64,000 nucleotides of DNA, taken from Pontibacter flavimaris. Its GTDB lineage: Bacteria; Bacteroidota; Bacteroidia; Cytophagales; Hymenobacteraceae. Below the pieces are notes generated by a model that did not search any database, was not told where the DNA came from, and saw only the letters and a list, made by a program, of their open reading frames with translations. The stretch spans positions 62,001 through 126,000 of the forward strand of contig NZ_LVWA01000013.1 of assembly GCF_001907195.1 (NCBI RefSeq). Direction: 5' to 3'. Shown here in pieces: positions 35,528 to 43,028 of the stretch (position 1 is the stretch's first letter; every line of letters begins with the position of its first letter). The position numbers and the translations under genes are program-made.

Positions 35528-36160
35528 CTACAGCAGCTGCAGCAGGCGCTGCTCCAGCTCCCCCAGGTCCACGTAGCCGGCGGCGAGGCGCTGCGGACCG
35601 TCCTCGGTGCTCAGGTAAACGCTTGGGTAGGTGGTGGCCCCGATGCTGTCCACGTAGGCAAACTCCTCCTCCATCTGCTGCATAATCTCCTCAGACTCAA
35701 ACAGGGTCAGGAACAGGTTCTCAGGAATGCCGAAAAGGCGGACGAGGCGCACCAGCTCCATGGTATCCTTCAGGTCGATGTTATCCACGAAAAAGGCGGA
35801 GTGCATGGCCCGGAGCACCTCCAGCGTAAGCACGGGCCGCAGCAGGCGCACGCAGAGCATGGCGCGGCAGGCGGGTTCGGTGTTAAACACAAAACTGCGC
35901 TGGATAAAAAAGCGGTATTCGAACGGAAGGTAGGTGCGCTCCTGCACGCGGTGCCAGCTCAGGGCCAGGCGCTCTTTGTGCTCGTGCTGCAGCGGCTGCG
36001 TGTCGTGCGCCTGCAGCTCCCCGAAAAGCACCTTCACCTCTACCCGCCCCTGCCACAGGGCCCGCAGGCGGCGCACCACCGGCGTAAAGCCATAGCACCA
36101 CGCGCACATGGGGTTGGTAACGTAAAGCAGCGACAGGTTTTCGGGCAGGTCTCTCATCAT
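35528..36160 (-). CDS. DsbA-family (FrnE-like) thioredoxin-fold protein
   Basis: The 210-residue protein has no signal peptide, the CAWC redox pair near residue 20 (YVTNPMCAWCYGF) and the helical insertion followed by a cis-Pro element (GATTYPSVYL) of the FrnE/DsbA branch. It probably acts in the cytoplasm as a disulfide oxidoreductase or isomerase. Two ATGs (36160, 36157) are equally possible starts. Confidence 0.85.
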   Translation of the reverse strand: MMRDLPENLSLLYVTNPMCAWCYGFTPVVRRLRALWQGRVEVKVLFGELQAHDTQPLQHEHKERLALSWHRVQERTYLPFEYRFFIQRSFVFNTEPACRAMLCVRLLRPVLTLEVLRAMHSAFFVDNIDLKDTMELVRLVRLFGIPENLFLTLFESEEIMQQMEEEFAYVDSIGATTYPSVYLSTEDGPQRLAAGYVDLGELEQRLLQLL

Positions 36161-36246
36161 GGCTTGGCTCTGTTTCTATACTTTCTACGGGGATGGGGAT
36201 GTTAGATGTTCGCTATTTGTTAGCAGCCACTCTCAACTTTCTAACG

Positions 36247-37029
36247 CTAAGCGTAGATCATTTTCACGGTCATGCCGCCGTCTATCGTTATACTTTGCCC
36301 CGTGATGAAGCCGGCTTTGTCGGAGCAGAGGAAGAGGGCGGCCTCGGCAATGTCGGATGGCTGGCCCACTCTGCCCACGGGGTGCTGCTCGCTGTCTTCT
36401 TTGGTGTGCTGCGGCGCATACTTCTCGCTCTGCTTTTTCCAGTCGCCCACCTCAATCCAGCCCGGGGCGATGGCGTTTACCCGCACCCGCTCCCGGGCCA
36501 GGCTCACCGCCAGCGAATGGGTTAGCGCCTCCAGCCCACCCTTGGAGGCAGAGTAGGCAAAAGTATCGGGCTCCGACATAAAGGCACGGGTGCTGGAGAT
36601 GTTCAGGATGGCCGGGTGCTCGGCCAGCTGCAAAAGCGGCAAGGCATTCTTGGCGCACAGCAGCGGGCCGCGCAGGTTCACAGTCAGCACCCTGTCGAAG
36701 GCGGCCATATCCAGCTCCTGCAGCGGCCCCTGAAACGGGTCGGCAATGCCGGCGTTGTTGATGAGCGCATCCAGGGATTTATACTTTTCCCCCACCTGCC
36801 GCAGCAGCGCCTGCACCTCCTCCTCCCTACTTACATCGCAAAGTATAAACACGGCTTGATGCCCCTGTTCCTGCAGCCACTGCTCCGCCTGCTGGCCGGC
36901 TTCCCCGTCTTTATCGGCCATGATGACGGTGGCCCCTTCCTGGGCAAACCGGTAGGCCATGCCCAGGCCAATGCCCTGCGCGCCGCCGGTTATAAGTATG
37001 GTTTTGTGCCGATAGTAGGAATCGCTCAT
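36247..37029 (-). CDS. Short-chain dehydrogenase/reductase
   Basis: From the ATG at 37029 the enzyme has 260 residues. TGGAQGIGLGMAY binds the nucleotide, NNAG follows, and the catalytic Ser-Tyr-Lys is in NISSTRAF / YSASKGG. A Gly-rich C-terminus with ITIDGGMTV is typical of SDRs. The substrate is unknown. The long upstream extension (to 37128) has no homology and is not used. Confidence 0.92.
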   Translation of the reverse strand: MSDSYYRHKTILITGGAQGIGLGMAYRFAQEGATVIMADKDGEAGQQAEQWLQEQGHQAVFILCDVSREEEVQALLRQVGEKYKSLDALINNAGIADPFQGPLQELDMAAFDRVLTVNLRGPLLCAKNALPLLQLAEHPAILNISSTRAFMSEPDTFAYSASKGGLEALTHSLAVSLARERVRVNAIAPGWIEVGDWKKQSEKYAPQHTKEDSEQHPVGRVGQPSDIAEAALFLCSDKAGFITGQSITIDGGMTVKMIYA

Positions 37030-37114
37030 TTTATACTTCTGATGTGGTGGAATAAGTATTATGGATGTTCTGGCTGTGCTGGCAAGTATACGCCCGCAGG
37101 TAAAGGGTAAACGA

Positions 37115-37154
37115 CAAACCCGCCGCATCTACAGGTATAAATGCAGCGGGTTTG
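37115..37154 (-). terminator. Terminator after the hibernation-factor gene
   Basis: CAAACCCGCCGCAT pairs with ATGCAGCGGGTTTG with one mismatch, between the two reverse-strand genes. Confidence 0.75.
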
Positions 37155-37175
37155 CCTTGTTGCGCCGGTGGCGGC

Positions 37176-37481
37176 TTACCTTTTCTCCAGCTGTCGCTTC
37201 AGTTTCTCCTCCACGTTCTTGAGCAGTTCAAACCAGTTGTCGCCCTCGTCCTGCGCAAAAACATCGTTGCCCGGTATACCCACGCGCATGCGCACGCTCT
37301 TGCTGTTGGTAGCATGGCTGGCCTCTTCCTTAAAGTATACATCCACGGAGTCGATCTTTTTTGCGTGGCGCTTCACCTTGTCGATGGTGTCGCGCACCCC
37401 CTGCTGCAGCGCGTCGGAAATGGAGATATCAACGGCCTGCACGTCTAGTTTTATGCCTTCGTAATGCTCGGTGTAGTTCAT
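37176..37481 (-). CDS. HPF/RaiA ribosome-associated translation inhibitor
   Basis: From the ATG at 37481 the product is 101 residues, the short-form HPF length: IKLDVQAVDISISDALQQGV then RDTIDKVKRH with basic faces, then VDVYFKEE. It binds the 30S subunit in stationary phase and silences ribosomes. The in-frame ATG 37589 adds a His-poor extension and is rejected. Confidence 0.88.
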   Translation of the reverse strand: MNYTEHYEGIKLDVQAVDISISDALQQGVRDTIDKVKRHAKKIDSVDVYFKEEASHATNSKSVRMRVGIPGNDVFAQDEGDNWFELLKNVEEKLKRQLEKR

Positions 37482-37755
37482 AGTTTGTTTCGTTTCAAGT
37501 ATGGATGGGCGGGTTTTATACTTTATGCGTACCGCTCCGGTTCTGCCTGTTAAACGTAAGGCCGGGGCTTTGGTTTGGCAGCCGCCCACTACTGCTGCCT
37601 CCGTTAGTACATGGCCCTCCGCCCCTTTTCATACTTTCTTTCCGGCATTTCTTATGGCGAATAGGCACCGAGTGCACATTATTTTTAAAATATTCATTCC
37701 TTTCGCTTGACATTACGTAAAGCACTATTAACTTTGAAACTCAAAGTACTTTATT

Positions 37756-38379
37756 ATGAACCAGCAGCAAGACCAGTTAGCCACCCTGCACGAGATCCGA
37801 AACATCATGGATCGCTCTTCCCGGTTTATCTCACTGAGCGGGCTCTCGGGAGTGGCTGCCGGCGTTTCGGCGCTTATCGGGGCCGCTGTGGTCAGATGGT
37901 ACCTGGCAACGCAAAACATCAACTTCAGCCAGCACCTGGGCCGCGATCTGACCCACGAGAACCTGATGTTTCTGGCGGCGGTGGCGGGGCTGGTGTTTAT
38001 ACTTGCCCTTTGCTCGGCTACCTACTTCACGGCGCGCAACGCCAGGAAGAACAGCCACCGCGTGTGGGATAGCAAGACGGAGCGCATGCTCGTGAACCTG
38101 TTCATACCTGTGGCGGCGGGCGGTGTGTTCTGCGCCATACTTGTTTACCACGACCTGCTGTACCTGGTGGCGCCTGCCATGCTCCTGTTTTACGGCTGCG
38201 GCCTACTGAATGCCAGCAAGTATACGTTGAGTGATATCCGTTACCTGGGGGTCTGCGAAATCATACTTGGCTTGGTCGCCAGCTTCTTTATAGGGTATGG
38301 CTTGCTGGCCTGGACGGTAGGTTTCGGGGTGCTGCACATCGTGTACGGGGCGCTGGTATACTATAAATACGAACGCTAA
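37756..38379 (+). CDS. Six-span hypothetical membrane protein, first gene of a regulated membrane cassette
   Basis: The 207-residue protein has a cytoplasmic N-terminus rich in Gln and six hydrophobic segments (among them FISLSGLSGVAAGVSALIG and LMFLAAVAGLVFILALC). A Cys-containing central loop follows the third pair. I recognise no family. It ends seven bases before a GTG-started winged-helix gene, so regulator and membrane protein form an operon; such pairs often mean the membrane protein is the target or a sensor. Confidence 0.75.
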   Translation: MNQQQDQLATLHEIRNIMDRSSRFISLSGLSGVAAGVSALIGAAVVRWYLATQNINFSQHLGRDLTHENLMFLAAVAGLVFILALCSATYFTARNARKNSHRVWDSKTERMLVNLFIPVAAGGVFCAILVYHDLLYLVAPAMLLFYGCGLLNASKYTLSDIRYLGVCEIILGLVASFFIGYGLLAWTVGFGVLHIVYGALVYYKYER

Positions 38380-38386
38380 CAGGCCG

Positions 38387-38695
38387 GTGAAAGATTACCT
38401 TGAAAATATAAACAAGGCCTTCGAAAGCAGGGCGCGGCTGGGCATTATGTCGGTGCTGATGGTGGAGGAACGGGTGGACTTTAACACCCTGAAGGAAACG
38501 CTGCAGCTCACGGACGGCAACCTGGCCAGCCACCTGCGCGCCCTGGAAGAGGCTGAGTACCTGCGCGTGGAAAAGCAGTTTGTGGGCCGCAAGCCGAACA
38601 CGACCTACCATGCCACCAAGGCAGGCCGCGACGCTTTCACCAGCCACCTGGATGCGCTGGAGCAATTAATTTTAAGCAACCGCAGCGGGAGCTAA
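38387..38695 (+). CDS. Winged-helix transcriptional regulator (ArsR/MarR-like, HTH_27)
   Basis: The 102-residue protein starts at GTG 38387 and has the wHTH sequence RLGIMSVLMVEERVDFNTLKE followed by LTDGNLASHLRALEEAEYLRV. The recognition helix is DGNLASHLRALEE and the wing KQFVGRKPNTTYHATKAGR. It is the only DNA-binding protein of the seven-gene set, so it probably controls it. Confidence 0.88.
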   Translation: MKDYLENINKAFESRARLGIMSVLMVEERVDFNTLKETLQLTDGNLASHLRALEEAEYLRVEKQFVGRKPNTTYHATKAGRDAFTSHLDALEQLILSNRSGS

Positions 38696-38775
38696 TTTTT
38701 TTATACTTATACTTTGCTTTTCAAAGTACTTTATAAACAACGGAATTATTTAAGAACGATTAAAATTTACAAGGC

Positions 38776-39114
38776 ATGACTCACAAAAACGAATCACAGA
38801 ATCAGCCCATCCATCCGGCTTCAGCGGGGAAGCGGATGCTAACGGGCGCGGGGATTGGCCTGATCCTAATCTCCTTCTTCCTGCTCGGTGCCGGAGACCC
38901 TAATCCGGAGTGGCCGGCGCTATGGTGGATCAGGCCGCTGCTGGTGGTTCCGGCGGCCGGTGCCCTCGGCGGCCTGTTCTATTACAACATGGACCATCTC
39001 CGCTCCCGGGGCGGGTGGCGGGAGGGCTTTGCCTATTTCCTGAGCCTGGTTGTGTTCCTCGTCGTGCTCTGGCTCGGGACAGTTTTAGGGCTGGCCAGCA
39101 CCATGTGGGATTGA
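38776..39114 (+). CDS. Small membrane protein of the cassette
   Basis: The 112-residue protein has three hydrophobic segments, the first GIGLILISFFLLGAG, then PLLVVPAAGALGGLFYY and YFLSLVVFLVVLWLGTVLGL. I recognise no family. Polar and Gln-rich at the N-terminus. It is third in the cassette, 80 bases after the regulator stop. Confidence 0.72.
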   Translation: MTHKNESQNQPIHPASAGKRMLTGAGIGLILISFFLLGAGDPNPEWPALWWIRPLLVVPAAGALGGLFYYNMDHLRSRGGWREGFAYFLSLVVFLVVLWLGTVLGLASTMWD

Positions 39115-39156
39115 CCGGAATTGAAAAGGTGTTTAAAAAATCTAAAGTATAAAACC

Positions 39157-39486
39157 ATGCACGGCAAGAACGACTACCAGGGAGAAGTGGCAAAAAATGA
39201 CGGCGCCACCGCCCTGACCATCATCAGCTGGCTGTTTGGCATCCTCTTTTTCGCCATCGGCTTTGTGAATACCTTCTGGGGGAACGACCCCGGTTTTGGC
39301 ATTTTCATCCTGCTGCTTTCGCTCCTCTACTTCCTCCCCGTGAACGTCATCATCCAGAGAGTACTCGGATTCTCTATCCCGAAGATGTGGCTGGTCAAAA
39401 TCCTGGTGGGTGCCTTCATCCTCTGGGCAGCCATGGGCGTGGGCGAGCTGTTCGACAAGGTAGAGCTGATGCTGCATGACCTGTAG
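39157..39486 (+). CDS. Small membrane protein, paralogue of the gene at 39896
   Basis: From the ATG 39157 the product is 109 residues with three spans: ISWLFGILFFAIGFVN, then GFGIFILLLSLLYFLP, then WLVKILVGAFILWAAMGV. The pattern WLFG...GF..L/I...SLLYFLP-N...LGF-P....K is shared with the product at 39896, so the two are tandem duplicates. The TTG 39121 is not used as start. The role is unknown. Confidence 0.78.
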   Translation: MHGKNDYQGEVAKNDGATALTIISWLFGILFFAIGFVNTFWGNDPGFGIFILLLSLLYFLPVNVIIQRVLGFSIPKMWLVKILVGAFILWAAMGVGELFDKVELMLHDL

Positions 39487-39528
39487 GGACAAATAATTAA
39501 ACAGATAACCACTTAAAACCAGAACGTT

Positions 39529-39819
39529 ATGATCACGCAAAACAAAAGACTTGCAGCCATTGTGCTCACCGTAGTATGCCTGCTTCTCATTCCCTTTACA
39601 GCCATGCAGTTTACAAGCGAGGTAGACTGGGACCTGTTCGACTTTGTGCTCATGGGCGCGCTGCTGCTTGGCACCGGCCTGCTGTGCGAGCTTGTGATCA
39701 GGAAAGTGAGGAACATGGATTACCGGATCGGCCTGATTGCCCTTCTCCTGGTAGCGCTCTTCCTCATTTGGGCAGAACTGGCCGTCGGTATCTTCGGGTC
39801 GCCGTTCGCCGGAAGTTAG
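39529..39819 (+). CDS. Small membrane protein of the cassette
   Basis: The 96-residue protein has three hydrophobic segments: AAIVLTVVCLLLIPFTAM, FDFVLMGALLLGTGLLCELVI and LIALLLVALFLIWAELAVGIF. It resembles short proteins annotated as hypothetical in other Bacteroidota. I recognise no motif. Confidence 0.75.
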   Translation: MITQNKRLAAIVLTVVCLLLIPFTAMQFTSEVDWDLFDFVLMGALLLGTGLLCELVIRKVRNMDYRIGLIALLLVALFLIWAELAVGIFGSPFAGS

Positions 39820-39895
39820 GCCATGATACCTTGAAAGTTGAAAAGCCACAGACTGGAGTAGAAAGTATAAAAAGGCAACAAAAACTAAAGTAACA

Positions 39896-40186
39896 ATGGA
39901 AAGCAAAACTGAAATGCGCAACAGGCCGAGCATCGGGGATATTGGCGGCTGGCTATTTGGCCTGCTCCTGCTCATAGTGGGCATACTGAACATGGTGTTG
40001 GTGCACCCCGTTCCGGGAGTGGCGTACCTGCTGATCTCATTGGTATACTTTCCGCCGGCAAATGCCTACTTCCGCCGAAAGCTCGGCTTCCCGGTCCCAC
40101 TTATCCTGAAAATCATCCTGGGCGTTGTTCTCTTCCTGTTCACGTTTGGCGTGAGCGACCTGGGGGATATGATCGATAAACTGTAA
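39896..40186 (+). CDS. Small membrane protein, paralogue of the gene at 39157
   Basis: The 96-residue protein has three spans and shares the WLFG, SLVYFPPAN and LGFPVP..LK landmarks of the 39157 product. Its start ATG 39896 follows an AAGTATA motif and a short spacer. It is probably a duplicate that has diverged. Confidence 0.78.
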   Translation: MESKTEMRNRPSIGDIGGWLFGLLLLIVGILNMVLVHPVPGVAYLLISLVYFPPANAYFRRKLGFPVPLILKIILGVVLFLFTFGVSDLGDMIDKL

Positions 40187-40236
40187 AAACACGCTGGCAC
40201 CAGCAGTATACTTTCCACATACCCACCACATCAGCC

Positions 40237-41481
40237 ATGAAAGACGAAATCCTTACCCACCTACACGACCCCGGCGGGCTCGAAAAGCTGTACAGAAACA
40301 ACAAGGCGCCTTTTGCCCAGGAGTTCCGGGCGATGTATCCCGAGCTGAGGGGAAACCTGCTGGCGGATTTCTGGAACGAAAGACTCAGCTATGAGAGCGA
40401 CGTCATTTCCTGGGGCTCCGCCCGCGACATCCTGCTGGTGGTGATGGCGTCGCTGGTGGCAGGCATACTGGCTAAAATCCCCGCTTTCCTGCCTGTTGAT
40501 GAGGCGTTCTTTTACCCCAGAAACATCGGCTTCATTGTCTTTCCGCTGCTCACGGCATACTTTGCCTGGCGGAACAAACTGCCGGCAGGTAAGGGAGCTA
40601 TACTTGGCGGGGCCATACTTCTCCTCCTGGTCTACATCAACCTGCTGCCCGACGCCCCCACGAGCGACACCCTTATATTAGCCTGTCTGCACCTGCCCCT
40701 GGTGCTATGGGCCTTGCTTGGGATAGCCTTTGCCGGCAACGATTTCCACAACTATAACAGGCGGCTCGGATACCTCCGCTTCAACGGCGACCTGCTGGTG
40801 ATGGCTGCGCTGCTGGTGATAGCGGGCGTGCTCATGACCGGGATTACGATCGGGCTCTTCGCAATCATCGGGATTCAGATAGAGGAGTTTTACGCAGCAT
40901 ACATCGGCGTTTTCGGGCTGGCAGCCATCCCGATCGTAGCCACCTACCTGACGCAAACCAACCCGCAGCTGGTAAACAAGGTATCGCCCGTCATCGCCAA
41001 GATCTTTAGTCCGCTGGTGCTGCTCATGCTCACTATCTACCTCATCGCTATCCCCTTCTCCGGCAAGGACCCCTACACCGACCGGGACTTCCTGATATTG
41101 TTCAATGTGCTGCTGATCGGGGTGATGGCGCTTATCTTTTTCTCTATTGCCGATAAGTCCAGGAGCGAGCAGGACACAGCGGGTACGTGGGTATTGTTGC
41201 TCCTGGCCATCGTGACGGTTATCGTGAACAGCATCGCCTTATCGGCCATCCTGTTCCGGATCGCGGAGTGGGGGATTACGCCGAACAGGCTGGCGGTGCT
41301 GGGCAGTAACATCCTGATGCTGGTGCACCTGCTGCTGGTAACCCGTACGCTTCTCAGATCGCTCACAAAGAAGGAGGACATGGGAGCCGTGGGCAGGACC
41401 ATCGCTTTTTACCTGCCGGTGTATTTTGTCTGGGCGGCTGTGGTGGTGTTTTTGTTTCCGGTGATTTTTGGGTTTAGGTAA
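40237..41481 (+). CDS. DUF4153 multispan membrane protein
   Basis: The 414-residue protein has about ten spans, preceded by a soluble N-terminal 65 residues. The region around LLVIAGVLMTGITIGLFAIIGIQIEEFYAAYIG and the following Pro-rich loop resembles DUF4153. It is the last and largest of the cassette, followed by a terminator. A sensor or transporter role is possible but not shown. Confidence 0.78.
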   Translation: MKDEILTHLHDPGGLEKLYRNNKAPFAQEFRAMYPELRGNLLADFWNERLSYESDVISWGSARDILLVVMASLVAGILAKIPAFLPVDEAFFYPRNIGFIVFPLLTAYFAWRNKLPAGKGAILGGAILLLLVYINLLPDAPTSDTLILACLHLPLVLWALLGIAFAGNDFHNYNRRLGYLRFNGDLLVMAALLVIAGVLMTGITIGLFAIIGIQIEEFYAAYIGVFGLAAIPIVATYLTQTNPQLVNKVSPVIAKIFSPLVLLMLTIYLIAIPFSGKDPYTDRDFLILFNVLLIGVMALIFFSIADKSRSEQDTAGTWVLLLLAIVTVIVNSIALSAILFRIAEWGITPNRLAVLGSNILMLVHLLLVTRTLLRSLTKKEDMGAVGRTIAFYLPVYFVWAAVVVFLFPVIFGFR

Positions 41482-41531
41482 AGTATGGTGTCGCTGATAA
41501 CATCTCAGGTAACATAGCTTTAAAAAAGTAT

Positions 41532-41563
41532 AAGCCCTCCCTGCAGCAGATGCGGGAGGGCTT
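41532..41563 (+). terminator. Terminator of the membrane cassette
   Basis: AAGCCCTCCC pairs with GGGAGGGCTT; a T-rich stretch follows. The spacer to 41790 otherwise holds AAGTATA-type motifs and a CCCCCAACCCTCCCCCACCC tract, and no gene. Confidence 0.82.
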
Positions 41564-41790
41564 TATACTTTCCTGTAAAGTACACCTACATTAAGCATTG
41601 CAGTATTCTATCAAGTATAGCGGTCCTAGGAGCGCCAGCATTTTATACTTTGGTTTGCTGAGGACAGAATGGCTAATAGAGTAACGGTAATACCATCTTT
41701 TGTAGCTTGTTTATCTCCGCATACCCCCAACCCTCCCCCACCCTTTCCCCGTTTAATAGCACAGGAATTAACCATTAAAGTTGAAGGCTT

Positions 41791-42510
41791 ATGAACACCC
41801 TACCTGTCAACTGGCTTACCGAAGGACTCCTGGATTTTGAGTACAAGAAATACCTGCTGCTGGCTTACCTGCAGGCCGCCAAAGCTGAGTTTGGCAAGCA
41901 GCGCCTCTACCCTATCTTCTCCGACCTGATCATGCACTACCGCAACCTCAGGCAGGTAAAGGAGCACAAGCAGCTGGTGTACGAGAAGTTTCCGCAGCGC
42001 ATCAGCCGCGCCGACTTCGAGAAGCTGGAGCTGGTGTACGAAAAGATCGTGCAGGACGACGAAACGATGGAGCAGATAGAGGAGATCATCCAATACGCCA
42101 CGCCACTTTTCGGCCAGGCGCTGGAGGAGGGCAAAGAGCTGTATGATTTCGTGGAGCGGCACCTCGAGATCACCCCGGTGGGCATCACGCCTATTTACCA
42201 TAACGAGGGCTACCTTTTCCTGGAGAGTTTGCCCGGCCGGGAAACGCTGGTGTACAGCTACCTCATCACCGTATTTGAGAATACCTACGAGAAGTACAGG
42301 GGCATTCAAACACAGCACCTGCAAACCGTGCGGCGGGGACTCACGCTCACGCACGAGCACCTCAAAATCCAACTTATAAAAGAGCGGAAGGAGCTTCCCA
42401 ACCCCGCCACCTTCGCCGCCGTGTCTACGTTGCCGGTGCCCCTGGAGCAGTCGCTGCTGCCCATTGCCAAGCGCTCGCTGGTAAAGTATGTCACCAGAAT
42501 GGCGGCTTAG
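41791..42510 (+). CDS. Conserved-type hypothetical protein (239 aa)
   Basis: The 239-residue cytosolic protein has many aromatic and charged residues (NWLTEGLLDFEYKKYLLLAY, then CLCS-poor coil-forming helices and ERHLEITPVGITPIYHNEGY). There is no signal peptide or known motif. Ordered, normal composition and codon use make it a genuine gene. It lies immediately before the sulfur leader but is transcribed from its own region; no functional link is visible. Confidence 0.75.
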   Translation: MNTLPVNWLTEGLLDFEYKKYLLLAYLQAAKAEFGKQRLYPIFSDLIMHYRNLRQVKEHKQLVYEKFPQRISRADFEKLELVYEKIVQDDETMEQIEEIIQYATPLFGQALEEGKELYDFVERHLEITPVGITPIYHNEGYLFLESLPGRETLVYSYLITVFENTYEKYRGIQTQHLQTVRRGLTLTHEHLKIQLIKERKELPNPATFAAVSTLPVPLEQSLLPIAKRSLVKYVTRMAA

Positions 42511-42550
42511 GGTGCAATTGCCGCCTGTCCGGAAGAAAACCTACCCAAAA

Positions 42551-42581
42551 TTTACACAATCCAGAAAAAGCCTTAATTTTG
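42551..42581 (+). promoter_or_regulatory. Promoter of the sulfate-assimilation leader
   Basis: TTTA at 42551 and TAATTTTG at 42574-42581 are separated by exactly 19 bases. This is the spacing of the Bacteroidota TTTG-N19-TAnnTTTG promoter; the -7 element matches the consensus fully and the -33 has A for G. Transcription would begin near 42588, giving a leader of about 440 bases before cysH. Confidence 0.72.
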
Positions 42582-42625
42582 CGGTATCAGTAAAAGACGG
42601 AAACGTCTGTAAATTAAATTTATAG

Positions 42626-42710
42626 AGAAGAGGCGAGAGAATAGGCTCCCTGACCCTCTGGCAACCTGTTGAAGAGCAAGGTGCCACATCCTATCCCGGC
42701 TGGACCGGGG
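42626..42710 (+). promoter_or_regulatory. SAM riboswitch of the SAM-I clan (compact variant)
   Basis: The S-box landmarks are present in order. ATAGG (42641-42645) pairs with CCTAT (42690-42694) as the closing stem. GGCAACC (42660-42666) can pair with GGTGCC (42680-42685). The tail GGTGCCACATCC matches the GGTGCnAAATCC core. The P2 region is short, so it may be a SAM-I/IV-type variant. A small hairpin (CCCGG/CCGGG, 42695-42709) follows, and GACGGAAACGTC precedes it. It would bind S-adenosylmethionine and reduce expression of the cys genes; context with sulfate assimilation supports this. Confidence 0.72.
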
Positions 42711-42729
42711 CATATAAATACACGATGCC

Positions 42730-42855
42730 ATGCAAACCTACCACACCACACCACCACCATGTAAGGCCAACCGTCGCTTCGCTTCGGCACGGGCCACTGT
42801 TACCCAAAATGTCCAAACCTTAAAGACCTGCTGTTGTTGCTGTTGCACGTGCTAA
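42730..42855 (+). CDS. Polycysteine leader peptide, 41 residues
   Basis: ATG 42730 opens a 41-codon frame that ends T-C-C-C-C-C-C-T-C-stop: seven Cys in the last eight codons, coded by a mix of TGC and TGT. The first part is basic and polar (QTYHTTPPPCKANRR). It lies between the riboswitch and cysH, 173 bases before the cysH start. A ribosome would stall here when charged cysteinyl-tRNA is scarce, making the ORF a sensor of cysteine supply, as in polycysteine attenuators known from mycobacteria. A nearby ATG at 42725 in another frame stops at 42824. Too short for routine gene calling. Confidence 0.78.
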   Translation: MQTYHTTPPPCKANRRFASARATVTQNVQTLKTCCCCCCTC

Positions 42856-42911
42856 GGTAGCACCAGCCCGATTTGCTTCTGGCATACCGCTTGTGTGGCA
42901 GGTATGGCCTT
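42849..42911 (+). promoter_or_regulatory. Attenuator-like hairpins following the leader peptide
   Basis: GTGCTA (42849-42854) and TAGCAC (42858-42863) form a six-base-pair hairpin spanning the last Cys codon and the stop. GGCATACC (42881-42888) pairs with GGTATGGCC (42901-42909, one bulge). TGGCCTT (42905-42911) is also the perfect complement of AAGGCCA (42763-42769) inside the leader ORF, so two exclusive folds are possible. A further stem ATGGC/GCCAT (42960-42975) is followed by TTTT. Confidence 0.5.
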
Positions 42912-43028
42912 GGAACATCACAAAACAGGTTTCTTTTTGTCGCTTTATCCGGAAAGGGTATGGCAGGGACGCCATTTTACAATGAACTGTAAGGTTCTGG
43001 TTTTACCTCTGTTTCAATTTGTTACTAT

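Noticed and set aside
42725-42824. Overlapping ORF in another frame at the cys leader
   Set aside because: Its end is not related to cysteine and its codons are not ordered; the 42730 frame is far more striking.
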